From Thermodesulfobacteriota bacterium (GTDB lineage Bacteria; Desulfobacterota; QYQD01), in contig JASEGX010000144.1 of NCBI GenBank assembly GCA_030017815.1, positions 1 through 6,164 on the forward strand: DNA of 6,164 nt, in the 5' to 3' direction. Below are positions 1 to 6,050 of the stretch, in pieces; within the stretch, counting starts at the first letter, position 1; each line of letters starts with the position of its first letter. The notes beneath the pieces were generated by a model, which searched no databases, was not told where the DNA came from, and saw nothing but the letters and a program-made list of their open reading frames with translations. Position numbers and translations under genes: made by a program.

Positions 1-5
1 TTCAC

Positions 6-26
6 GTTTTAGCTCGGATCTAAAAC
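6..26. repeat. Short hairpin near the window edge
   Basis: A perfect 7-bp inverted repeat, GTTTTAG (6-12) and CTAAAAC (20-26), encloses a 7-nt loop. It might be the end of a transcript from a gene lying left of the window, but no T-run follows and the stem is AT-rich, so the role is unknown. The rest of 27-66 is A/T-rich with repeated AAAGT words and holds no gene that I can see. Confidence 0.3.
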
Positions 27-66
27 ACGTAAAGTAAAGTCCTAAGAGTAAAGTTTCGCCAAGCAA

Positions 67-172
67 AACGGTCGCCTAATAACAGATTGGCGTTAATACC
101 CTCCGGGAAATCGGCAGGCAATTAGAATTTTTTAGGGAAGCCTGCCGATTTCGCCAATCCTAACCGTTAAAC
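67..172. repeat. Large nested imperfect palindrome, attC-like in layout
   Basis: Three sets of complementary arms are nested here. The outer pair is AACGGT (67-72) with ACCGTT (163-168). The middle pair is GATTGGCG (85-92) with CGCCAATC (152-159), a perfect 8 bp. The inner pair is GAAATCGGCAGGC (107-119) with GCCTGCCGATTTC (140-152), a perfect 13 bp around a 20-nt A/T-rich loop. The left side carries 14 extra bases (93-106) between middle and inner arms, while the right side has none, so the folded form is asymmetric. The right end GTTAAAC (166-172) fits the integron core-site consensus GTTRRRY, six bases after the candidate L' arm. The left counterpart GCCTAAT (74-80) fits RYYYAAC except for its last base. 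The next gene could start 5 nt after the right end, as in gene cassettes. Against attC: the AAC of the left core is lost, and I found no second site or integrase. It could instead be a REP-type palindrome or a structured leader. Confidence 0.4.
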
Positions 173-177
173 GCTCA

Positions 178-999
178 GTGCAGGCATATCTCCTTTATGC
201 CAAGAGGCGGAACTTTAAAGCTTATTATGATCAGGAGAGACTTTTGAAAATTAGAGAAGTGACCGAAACCAGGAATCCCTTTGGAGCGCTTATCGGGGTT
301 TCCTCATTGATTATCGCTCTGTTATATTTAGCCGGATTTTCTTTCCGGTGGTCGTACTACTACAATTTTGGTGTTCAGCATGTTGTTTTCAAACTTAACT
401 TCCAGTCATTCTTGGTAACGGCAATCGAGTTGATTAGAGAACCCAGGAATTTCTTGCTATCGCTTCTCATTATTATCGGCCCTCTGATTGTGGCAAATGG
501 CGTTATCAGGTTTATCAAACACTCGGCGAGTATAGACCGCCATCGAATTTTAAGTAAATGCGCAGCAGTCCCCATCAAGCTATTCTGTTTAGATTCTCCG
601 CTTGTTGTCGATGCAATCATGGCTATCCTGCTGCTCTATTCGACTTTCATGCTGAGTTCACATCTGGGGTATACGACCTTCAAGAAACATATCATCAACT
701 CTCCTGACAATCCCTTACCGGCCGTTACAATGATAGTAGAGGATAATGAAAACAAATTAGCGCTAGGGTGTGGCTGTGAAGAAACACCCGTGCAATTGAT
801 AGGGAACGCCCGAAAGATCCGAATAATCCAGGAAGCCTATCAGACATGCAATAGTGAAACGACCAAGTGGAGGCTTCTCTACAGAGACGATGAATCGATA
901 TACCTGTTTGCGAGCAGATCAGAAAAGTTAATTGGTCACGCCAGACCTTTGACATTAATAATGCCAAACACCAAGAAAACATACCTGATAATGGAATAG
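178..999 (+). CDS. Multi-pass inner-membrane protein of unknown function
   Basis: I do not recognise this 273-residue protein. Hydrophobic stretches at about residues 36-54, 92-110 and 142-162 should be membrane helices, and 74-86 is a weaker amphipathic stretch. An aromatic patch RWSYYYNFGVQ (57-67) follows the first helix. Residues 163-273 form a soluble, mixed alpha/beta-looking tail with a CGC motif (198-200), further cysteines and the segment WRLLYRDDESIYLF (231-244). The start is unresolved. GTG at 178 is the most upstream candidate but has no Shine-Dalgarno. TTG at 244 has AGGAG at 233-237 with a 6-nt spacer and would give 251 residues beginning LKIREVTETRNPF without losing a membrane helix; I slightly favour it. 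The gene ends 9 nt before a secreted protein gene and probably forms a two-gene unit with it. GC content looks lower than in the trp genes, consistent with but not proof of separate origin. Confidence 0.8.
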   Translation: MQAYLLYAKRRNFKAYYDQERLLKIREVTETRNPFGALIGVSSLIIALLYLAGFSFRWSYYYNFGVQHVVFKLNFQSFLVTAIELIREPRNFLLSLLIIIGPLIVANGVIRFIKHSASIDRHRILSKCAAVPIKLFCLDSPLVVDAIMAILLLYSTFMLSSHLGYTTFKKHIINSPDNPLPAVTMIVEDNENKLALGCGCEETPVQLIGNARKIRIIQEAYQTCNSETTKWRLLYRDDESIYLFASRSEKLIGHARPLTLIMPNTKKTYLIME

Positions 1000-1008
1000 G
1001 AGTCTATC

Positions 1009-1596
1009 ATGAGTCTGATTACTATCATACTGGTGGTCGTAGCACTTTCATTACCTTTGGGGCCCGCGCCGGCAAAGGCGTTTGCCCAGGATATTGAAGG
1101 CGTCCCGGTCACGTTGATGCGAGACGATGAATACGTGGTCACAATAATGAGGGTGATAGATAAACACGGAAAGAAAATTAAAGGGCTGATAAACATCAAA
1201 TCCTTTGAGACAAATATGAAATCCTTTGCGTTTGAGAATATCTATGGCGAAACGAAGATAATACCGGTTTCCGAAATAGAAAGGATCGAGTTTGAACAAA
1301 ATATACAGACTTTAAACCCGGTAGCGCAGGAAAGCGCATGGGAAATTATTACCTCTGGAGGAAAAGAAAACAAAATCAGGATTCCCGCTCGCGAACTAGA
1401 GGTCAGAACAGGCCTGCTCATTTTGAGAAGTTCATTGGCTACGTCCCTTTTGGAAGGGGAGAGGGACCTGGAAGTACTCAACATTTCTTTTAACCCGTCC
1501 GAAGATCGCTTTGATATAATAGTCCGGAATATCAGATACGAAAAAAAGTACTATGGGACTGGAGGAGCTTCAGGCATCAGGAAAGGACTGCAATGA
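1009..1596 (+). CDS. Small exported protein of unknown function, coupled to the membrane protein
   Basis: The 195-residue product begins with a hydrophobic segment (residues 3-18) and PAPAKAFA, ending in an AFA|QD site that fits signal peptidase I cleavage after residue 26. There is no lipobox cysteine. The n-region lacks a lysine or arginine, which is unusual, yet no other in-frame start exists because a TAG lies 9 nt upstream. The mature part alternates charged and hydrophobic residues and looks beta-rich, for example GETKIIPVSEIERIEF (80-95), and ends in a glycine-rich tail (183-189). The Shine-Dalgarno AGGAG (998-1002) overlaps the stop codon of the preceding membrane gene with a 6-nt spacer, so translational coupling is likely. 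The inferred picture is a periplasmic partner of the membrane protein. I do not recognise the family, and no catalytic motif is evident. Confidence 0.8.
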   Translation: MSLITIILVVVALSLPLGPAPAKAFAQDIEGVPVTLMRDDEYVVTIMRVIDKHGKKIKGLINIKSFETNMKSFAFENIYGETKIIPVSEIERIEFEQNIQTLNPVAQESAWEIITSGGKENKIRIPARELEVRTGLLILRSSLATSLLEGERDLEVLNISFNPSEDRFDIIVRNIRYEKKYYGTGGASGIRKGLQ

Positions 1597-1613
1597 GAAT
1601 GACGGCAAGGCTA

Positions 1614-1641
1614 TCGATACAGGTGTGAGCGCCGATATAAT
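1614..1641 (+). promoter_or_regulatory. Candidate sigma-70 promoter for the 1737 gene
   Basis: A perfect -10 hexamer TATAAT (1636-1641) lies 16 nt downstream of TCGATA (1614-1619), which matches TTGACA at four of six positions. Transcription would start near 1648, about 90 nt before the ATG at 1737. Its place in the only sizeable gap of the left half supports separate transcription of the downstream gene. The intervening 1597-1736 stretch holds no convincing gene; a small CCCC/GGGG hairpin lies around 1679-1692. Confidence 0.4.
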
Positions 1642-1736
1642 AAAGTTAGACCATAAAATGCGGCCAATAGCCTATTGTCCCCGGATGAGGGGAAGCAGAT
1701 GTGGGGATTATAAAAGGGGAACAACAGGAGGAAAAG

Positions 1737-2594
1737 ATGGTCGGTATCAAGGGGCTCGCTGATTTTCAGGATCGTTTTTTCAACATCGTCAAGGAAAAAA
1801 GTGCGGAGCTAATAAAAGGAAATTTGGACGAGGAGTTAGGTTCAGGTAAAGATTTCCCCGTATCAATCAAGGCCGACTTCTGCCTGCTTATAAACGAAAT
1901 AAACGCCTTGAAGGGGGCGGGAAGCCTTTTGGAGGGCGTTACCAAAGAGTTACAAAATGATTTTAAGGAGCTTATCAACAGTACAAGTTTCGATGACTTT
2001 GTTGACAACTTCAGGGATATGGTCACGGTTGACCAGTTGAAAAAAGCACCCGACGTCTTGCGTGGTATCGTCCACATGGAAATAGGGCTGGTTTTATCGT
2101 TTGTCACCGTCCTGAAGAACTTCGAGGGGCTCCAGATGGAAGATTATGCAGCGAGCCTTAATCAGTACTTCTTCTCGCGGGACGGCTACAAAACCGTATC
2201 CGGAGATCTGATTATGCGGCCCCGGTTTCCCAAGGTCCGCAATTTGGAGGACGCAAGGGGAATCGGTAACCAGATCAATGCCGAACGTTACATCCGGGAT
2301 ATAATCAGGATCGTCGCAGAAACTGCCGGCGACGCACTGTATAATCTTAGGCCCCGCTACGTCAGGCTTGTTCAGCAGTATCGGGAGGATTCCAGGAAGA
2401 AGCTCATAGGCTGGTTTGATTCATTTGGAGGCTTGGCGGAGGCCTCGCTGCTACCGGCCGTTGAAGGTATAATCAACGGGGCCTTTAACCTCAACTTAAA
2501 TCCGCTGCTAGCCGCAGCCATAGGGACGTTTTGCTCGGTTACCGCAAGAAAGGCCACGGAGCATTCATATCTTGCTCTTTTGAGGATAATATAA
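1737..2594 (+). CDS. Helix-rich protein of unknown function
   Basis: This 285-residue product was not recognised. The start at 1737 is chosen because a perfect AGGAGG (1726-1731) sits 5 nt upstream; an in-frame GTG at 1701 would add 12 residues but lacks a site. There is no signal peptide. The sequence is almost entirely predicted helix by eye, with amphipathic segments at about 8-30, 46-85 and 98-130. The moderately hydrophobic stretches IVHMEIGLVLSFVTVL (111-126) and NPLLAAAIGTF (255-265) could pack inside a bundle or insert weakly in a membrane. A basic, arginine-rich part lies at 161-222 (for example RPRYVRLVQQYREDSRKK, 205-222). No enzymatic motif is visible. It lies 140 nt after the secreted protein gene on the same strand, probably behind its own promoter, and no clear terminator follows it. 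Confidence 0.82.
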   Translation: MVGIKGLADFQDRFFNIVKEKSAELIKGNLDEELGSGKDFPVSIKADFCLLINEINALKGAGSLLEGVTKELQNDFKELINSTSFDDFVDNFRDMVTVDQLKKAPDVLRGIVHMEIGLVLSFVTVLKNFEGLQMEDYAASLNQYFFSRDGYKTVSGDLIMRPRFPKVRNLEDARGIGNQINAERYIRDIIRIVAETAGDALYNLRPRYVRLVQQYREDSRKKLIGWFDSFGGLAEASLLPAVEGIINGAFNLNLNPLLAAAIGTFCSVTARKATEHSYLALLRII

Positions 2595-2703
2595 AGAGGT
2601 TATAGACACACGGAACTTTCAGGCGTAAGATATTTAACAGAGGAAGCAGCCATGTTAGCGAAACCCTTTGCAGAATCCCCCGCGGCTTGCCATATTTTAT
2701 TTA

Positions 2704-2732
2704 TTGACACACAGTCTTGAGTCTGGTAAACG
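2704..2732 (+). promoter_or_regulatory. trp operon promoter (sigma-70 type)
   Basis: A perfect -35 TTGACA (2704-2709) is followed after 17 nt by TAAACG (2727-2732), a weak -10 with three matches, preceded by an extended -10 TG (2724-2725). Transcription would begin near 2739, only a few bases before the leader-peptide ATG at 2742. A weaker alternative, TTTGCA (2667-2672) with CATATT (2691-2696), would give a longer leader. The stretch 2595-2703 between the upstream gene and this promoter contains nothing else that I can support. Confidence 0.6.
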
Positions 2733-2740
2733 TAACTCAA
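2717..2740. promoter_or_regulatory. Inverted repeat over the -10 region, possible operator
   Basis: TTGAGT (2717-2722) and ACTCAA (2735-2740) are exact reverse complements separated by 12 nt, with half-site centres 18 bp apart, and they straddle the proposed -10. The position suits a repressor site. The sequence does not resemble the E. coli TrpR operator with its CTAG half-sites. Six-base arms can arise by chance, so this is a weak call. Confidence 0.22.
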
Positions 2741-2741
2741 T

Positions 2742-2795
2742 ATGAAAACTTATGACGGCATAATTTTACGCTGGTGGTGGAGTGGATTGATATAG
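2742..2795 (+). CDS. trpL: trp operon leader peptide
   Basis: A 17-codon reading frame encodes MKTYDGIILRWWWSGLI and ends in TAG (2793-2795). Three consecutive TGG codons (2772-2780) are the signature of a tryptophan attenuator: the ribosome pauses there when charged tRNA-Trp is scarce. The third Trp codon and the following Ser-Gly codons are themselves part of RNA segment 1, which pairs with segment 2. ATG 2742 is the only ATG for this frame because TAA lies at 2733-2735. No Shine-Dalgarno is visible. With transcription starting near 2739 the message would be nearly leaderless. The peptide acts only through being translated and needs no function of its own. Confidence 0.88.
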   Translation: MKTYDGIILRWWWSGLI

Positions 2796-2859
2796 GGTGA
2801 GGTGTACCCACTTCCAGGTTATTAACATACATGCCGTCCAATAAACCGTGGGTCATCTC
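2778..2859 (+). promoter_or_regulatory. Attenuator segments 1:2 and antiterminator 2:3
   Basis: Segment 1, TGGAGTGG (2778-2785), pairs with CCACTTCCA (2808-2816) in 8 bp with one bulged base. Segment 2, GAGGTGTACCCAC (2799-2811), can instead pair with segment 3, GTGGGTCATCTC (2848-2859), in 12 bp with one bulge (T2805) and one G-U pair. The 2:3 pairing uses most of the left arm of the terminator stem, so the two are mutually exclusive. A ribosome halted on the Trp codons would cover segment 1, release segment 2 and favour read-through into trpE. One that reaches the stop codon at 2793-2795 would cover or approach segment 2 and favour termination. This matches the classical enterobacterial trp logic; the pairings were worked out by hand. 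Confidence 0.82.
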
Positions 2860-2884
2860 CAAATGACCTGCGGTTTTCTATTTT
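2843..2884 (+). terminator. trp attenuator, intrinsic terminator (3:4 stem)
   Basis: The left arm (2843-2856) pairs with the right arm (2863-2876) over 14 bp, including two adjacent G-U pairs, around a 6-nt loop CTCCAA. The T-rich tail TTTTCTATTTT (2874-2884) follows directly. It sits between the leader peptide and trpE, and its left arm is shared with the antiterminator, so it is a conditional rather than a constitutive stop. Confidence 0.87.
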
Positions 2885-2887
2885 ATA

Positions 2888-2957
2888 AGCTTTCAGCAGT
2901 CAGCGGTCGGCAAGGAGAGGTTCATAGCTGAAAGCTGAAGGCTGAAAGCTGATAGCT
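2888..2957. repeat. Inverted array of GCTGAAA-type heptads before trpE
   Basis: The right arm holds four 7-bp units beginning at 2927 (GCTGAAA, GCTGAAG, GCTGAAA, GCTGATA) plus GCT. The left arm 2888-2911 holds three related units in the opposite orientation. AGCTTTCAGC (2888-2897) is exactly complementary to GCTGAAAGCT at both 2927-2936 and 2941-2950, so a long imperfect hairpin is possible with AAGGAGAGG (2912-2920) in its loop. The array ends 5 nt before the trpE ATG. Related units recur after trpD at 6051. Confidence 0.8.
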
Positions 2958-2962
2958 AAGAA

Positions 2963-4438
2963 ATGTATTCACCAACTTTCGAACAATTTAAGCAACTTGC
3001 TCAGCAAGGGAATCTCATCCCGGTCTATCGGGACATCCTCGCGGATATGGAGACCCCTCTTTCCATTTACCGTAAGCTGGAAGAGGGAAAATATTCCTTT
3101 CTCCTGGAGAGCATGGAGGGCGGGGAAAAATGGGGGCGTTATAGCTTTATTGGCCTAAACCCCTCGGTCATAATCCGGGCCAGGGGCGACAGATTGGAAC
3201 GCCTCAACGCCGCCGGTGAAGTTCATGCTGAAACCGGGAACCCCGTCCTGTTCCTGCGAAAGGTCTTGTCGGCTTACAAGCCCGTGGTATTTGACGGCCT
3301 GCCCCGTTTTTTTGGCGGCGCCGTGGGTTACCTCGGTTATGACACCGTCCGTTTTATAGAGGCCATCCCGGAGACAAATCCGGACGTGCTCGGCTTCTAC
3401 GATATGGTCTTTGTAATCTGCGACCAGATCCTCATCTATGATACCTTCAATCAGTCTCTTAAGGTCATAACGAATGTGCACATCAAGGAAGGCGATGATC
3501 TGCAATCGCTTTATGATCAGGCCATAGCCGGGATAGACGGCATTATTGACAGACTGCGCAGGACAACGGTCCCGCGGTCAGGGGATATTTCTCAAGATGA
3601 TCTTCCTGTATCAGCCAACATGTCGCCTGCGGACTTTAAAAATATGGTCAGAAAGGCCAAGGAGTATATCCGGGCGGGAGACATCATCCAGGTGGTGCTG
3701 GCTCAGCGTTTTCAGACGACGTGGCAATCAGAACCCTTTTCGGTTTATCGGGCACTGCGTAAAATAAATCCCTCGCCGTACCTCTTTTACCTCCGTTTTG
3801 ATGACGAATATCTCATCGGCTCTTCACCGGAGGTCCTGGTACGGCTGGAGAACCGGAAAATAGAGGTCCGGCCCATTGCCGGGACGCGACCCCGCGGGAC
3901 AAACGAGGAGGAAGATCTCCGGCTGGAACAAGAACTCCTGGACGACCCCAAGGAACGCGCCGAGCATATAATGCTGGTTGATCTGGGGCGGAATGATGTG
4001 GGCCGGGTAGCCGGATACGGCAGCGTAGAGGTAAATGAACTGATGGCTATTGAACGGTATTCACACGTAATGCATATCGTCTCTAATGTACGCGGCCTGT
4101 TAAAAGAAGGCAAGGATGCCTTTGACGTCTTTGCCGCCACATTTCCCGCCGGCACAGTAAGTGGCGCCCCAAAGGTGCGGGCCATGGAAATCATTGAAGA
4201 ACTGGAGCCGGACCGCCGCGGGCCGTACGCCGGTGCGGTCGGTTATTTCAGCTTTTCCGGCAACATGGATTTGTGTATCGCCATCCGCACGCTGCTCATT
4301 AAAAATGGACGGATAAGTGTCCAGGCCGGTGCGGGGATTGTGGCTGATTCCGATCCGGATAAGGAATATCAGGAGACGGTAAACAAGGCGCGCGGTATGC
4401 TGAGGGCCATCGAATGGGCAAAAAAGGGATTGGAATAG
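2963..4438 (+). CDS. trpE: Anthranilate synthase component I
   Basis: This 491-residue protein, a normal length for the family, makes anthranilate from chorismate using ammonia delivered by TrpG, the first committed step to tryptophan, in the cytoplasm. The N-terminal domain (about 27-165) carries LLES (47-50), the element involved in tryptophan feedback binding, with NPSPYLFYL (269-277) as its partner. The chorismate-binding domain (about 224-482) has GSSPE (286-290), RPIAGTRPRG (303-312), DLGRNDVGRV (340-349), the SHVMHIVSNV stretch (367-376), FPAGTVSGAPK (394-404) and QAGAGIVADSDPDKEYQE (454-471), all intact. Start at 2963: a TAA sits two codons upstream and the N-terminus fits the family. 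No Shine-Dalgarno precedes it; the heptad array occupies that place. Expression is expected to be under the attenuator at 2742-2884. PabB or ADIC synthase are less likely given the neighbours and leader. Confidence 0.97.
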   Translation: MYSPTFEQFKQLAQQGNLIPVYRDILADMETPLSIYRKLEEGKYSFLLESMEGGEKWGRYSFIGLNPSVIIRARGDRLERLNAAGEVHAETGNPVLFLRKVLSAYKPVVFDGLPRFFGGAVGYLGYDTVRFIEAIPETNPDVLGFYDMVFVICDQILIYDTFNQSLKVITNVHIKEGDDLQSLYDQAIAGIDGIIDRLRRTTVPRSGDISQDDLPVSANMSPADFKNMVRKAKEYIRAGDIIQVVLAQRFQTTWQSEPFSVYRALRKINPSPYLFYLRFDDEYLIGSSPEVLVRLENRKIEVRPIAGTRPRGTNEEEDLRLEQELLDDPKERAEHIMLVDLGRNDVGRVAGYGSVEVNELMAIERYSHVMHIVSNVRGLLKEGKDAFDVFAATFPAGTVSGAPKVRAMEIIEELEPDRRGPYAGAVGYFSFSGNMDLCIAIRTLLIKNGRISVQAGAGIVADSDPDKEYQETVNKARGMLRAIEWAKKGLE

Positions 4439-4441
4439 GCG

Positions 4442-5020
4442 ATGATATTCATCCTCGATAATTACGATTCCTTTACTTATAATCTCGTCCAGGCCTTTGG
4501 CGAGATGGGTGAAGACCTGATCGTGGAGCGTAACGATAAGATCGACCTCGAGGGGATTGACAAATTTTCTCCCTCACACCTGGTCTTTTCTCCCGGGCCG
4601 TGTTCCCCGGAAGAGGCCGGCATTTCTGTGGCAGCTATCAAGTATTTTGCCGGCCGGCTGCCCATACTCGGAGTCTGCCTGGGGCATCAGTCCATAGGTG
4701 CAGCCTTTGGCGGCCGCATAGTGCGCGCCGAAAGGCTCATGCACGGCAAGACCTCTTTGATTTATCATGATGGGAAGACGATTTTTGAGGGGTTGCCGCT
4801 GTCCTTTGAGGCCACCCGCTATCACTCGCTTATTGTAGAGAAAGAGACCCTGCCCGATTGTCTGGAGATAACCGCCTGGACCGAAGAGGGAGAAATCATG
4901 GGCCTTCGGCACAAAGAGCTTATCATAGAGGGGGTACAATTCCACCCCGAATCAATCCTGACCAGAGAGGGGCCGAGGCTCCTGAAGAATTTTACAAGAC
5001 TGTCCGGGGGGAGAAGATGA
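4442..5020 (+). CDS. trpG: Anthranilate synthase component II (glutamine amidotransferase)
   Basis: This 192-residue class I glutamine amidotransferase releases ammonia from glutamine for TrpE. The catalytic cysteine is Cys79 in GVCLGHQSIG (77-86), and His168 and Glu170 in VQFHPES complete the triad. The oxyanion region SPGPCSPEEAG (50-60), MHGKTS (100-105) and RYHSLIV (126-132) are typical of the TrpG/PabA family. It starts 3 nt after the trpE stop with only a weak upstream ribosome site, so translation is probably coupled to trpE, and its stop overlaps the trpD start by ATGA. It is a free subunit here, not fused to TrpE or TrpD. The same type of subunit can also serve p-aminobenzoate synthesis (PabA), but its location argues for a tryptophan role first. 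Confidence 0.97.
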   Translation: MIFILDNYDSFTYNLVQAFGEMGEDLIVERNDKIDLEGIDKFSPSHLVFSPGPCSPEEAGISVAAIKYFAGRLPILGVCLGHQSIGAAFGGRIVRAERLMHGKTSLIYHDGKTIFEGLPLSFEATRYHSLIVEKETLPDCLEITAWTEEGEIMGLRHKELIIEGVQFHPESILTREGPRLLKNFTRLSGGRR

Positions 5021-6039
5021 CTGTGATCAAGGAAGCGCTGGCCCGGGTAGTTAATCGGCAGGACTTAAGCGAAGAGGAAATGATAGTGGTTATGGAAGAG
5101 ATCATGAGCGGCGCCTGTACCCCGGCCCAAATAGGGGCCTTTATCACGGCCTTGCGCATGAAGGGTGAATCCGTGGCGGAAATAACCGGAGCGGCCCGCG
5201 TCATGCGGGAAAAAGCCACCCGGATTAAGGTTGAGGCAGAGATAGTGGTGGACACCTGCGGCACCGGCGGTGACGCCTCTAATACCTTCAATGTTTCTAC
5301 AACTGCCGCCTTTGTAATAGCTGCATCAGGAGTGAAGGTGGCTAAACACGGCAATCGGGCGGTTTCTTCGCGATGCGGAAGCGCCGATATCTTAGAGGCG
5401 CTGGGGGCTAATCTTGACCTTTCGCCCGCGCTGGTGGCCGCCGCAATCGGCGCGGTTGGTTTTGGATTCCTTTTTGCCCCCAAACTGCACCTGGCCATGA
5501 AGCATGCCATCGGCCCGCGGCGGGAGACAGGTCTGCGCACTATATTCAATATCCTGGGGCCGCTCACCAACCCGGCCGGAGCCAATGTCCAGGTCTTGGG
5601 CGTCTATGATGGCAACCTGACCAATACCCTGGCCACCGTCCTCAAGAACCTTGGTAGTAAGGCGGCTATGGTGGTCTTTGGTGAAGGGGGATTTGACGAG
5701 TTGAGCATAGTCGGACCTACCCGGGTAAGCGAACTCAAAGGAGGCGTTGTCCGTGATTACGTCGTGCAGCCGGAGGATTTTGGTCTCAAAAGGGCTACTC
5801 CGGCGGATATTACCGGTGGCAATGCGGCAAAGAATGTACAGATTGTGCGCTCCATCTTTGCTGGTGAAAAAGGCGCCTGCCGGGATATGGTAGTTCTTAA
5901 TGCGGCCGCCGCCCTGGCTATCAGCGGTAAGGTCAGGGACATGTCCGAGGGCGTAAGAATGGCCGAGGAACTTATAGATAGCGGTGCAGCCGGCAAAAAG
6001 CTTGAGGAGTACATCACGTTTTCCCGGAAAGCGGCATGA
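5017..6039 (+). CDS. trpD: Anthranilate phosphoribosyltransferase
   Basis: This 340-residue enzyme transfers phosphoribose from PRPP to anthranilate, giving N-(5-phosphoribosyl)anthranilate. The small N-terminal helical domain (about 1-65) precedes the glycine-rich PRPP loop CGTGGDASNTFNVST (81-95). KHGNRAVSSRCGSAD (110-124) and GPRRE (166-170) supply substrate contacts, and the DE pair at 227-228 should bind magnesium. The length is standard for the family. The start is ATG 5017, which overlaps the trpG stop as ATGA and has a G-rich site GGGGGGAG (5006-5013) just upstream. The frame is open further left to 4858, but that portion is only an overlap with trpG and does not resemble the family. 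It is the last gene in the window; no trpC or other pathway gene begins in the remaining 125 nt. Confidence 0.96.
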   Translation: MTVIKEALARVVNRQDLSEEEMIVVMEEIMSGACTPAQIGAFITALRMKGESVAEITGAARVMREKATRIKVEAEIVVDTCGTGGDASNTFNVSTTAAFVIAASGVKVAKHGNRAVSSRCGSADILEALGANLDLSPALVAAAIGAVGFGFLFAPKLHLAMKHAIGPRRETGLRTIFNILGPLTNPAGANVQVLGVYDGNLTNTLATVLKNLGSKAAMVVFGEGGFDELSIVGPTRVSELKGGVVRDYVVQPEDFGLKRATPADITGGNAAKNVQIVRSIFAGEKGACRDMVVLNAAAALAISGKVRDMSEGVRMAEELIDSGAAGKKLEEYITFSRKAA

Positions 6040-6050
6040 GATGAGAGGAC

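Noticed and set aside
107..152. 13-bp stem as an intrinsic terminator for an upstream gene
   Set aside because: The 20-nt loop is large and no T-run follows either arm on the outgoing side.
1593..1628. 11-codon frame overlapping the secreted gene's stop by ATGA
   Set aside because: Too short, and with no supporting feature beyond the overlap.
1645..1651. GTTAGAC, a possible second integron core site
   Set aside because: It matches GTTRRRY, but no complementary arms or RYYYAAC partner were found around it.
1553..1762. 69-codon + strand frame bridging the secreted protein gene and the next gene
   Set aside because: It overlaps two better-supported genes, and its composition does not look protein-like.
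2652..2720. 22-codon frame starting ATG 2652 with a GAGGAAG site 5 nt upstream
   Set aside because: It runs through the -35 element of the trp promoter, has no recognisable content and no Trp codons; a chance frame is the simpler explanation.
2912..2920. AAGGAGAGG as the trpE ribosome binding site
   Set aside because: It lies over 40 nt before the ATG, and an in-frame TAA at 2957-2959 rules out an earlier trpE start.
3787..4194. 135-codon minus-strand frame opposite trpE
   Set aside because: It mirrors the most conserved part of trpE and is a shadow of it.
4858..5016. N-terminal extension of trpD within trpG
   Set aside because: The ATG at 5017 matches the family N-terminus and gives the classical ATGA overlap; the extension reads as out-of-frame trpG.
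4992..5585. 197-codon minus-strand frame opposite trpD
   Set aside because: It is the complement of a conserved trpD coding region and shows typical antisense composition (Ser/Ala/Arg rich), with no start signals of its own.
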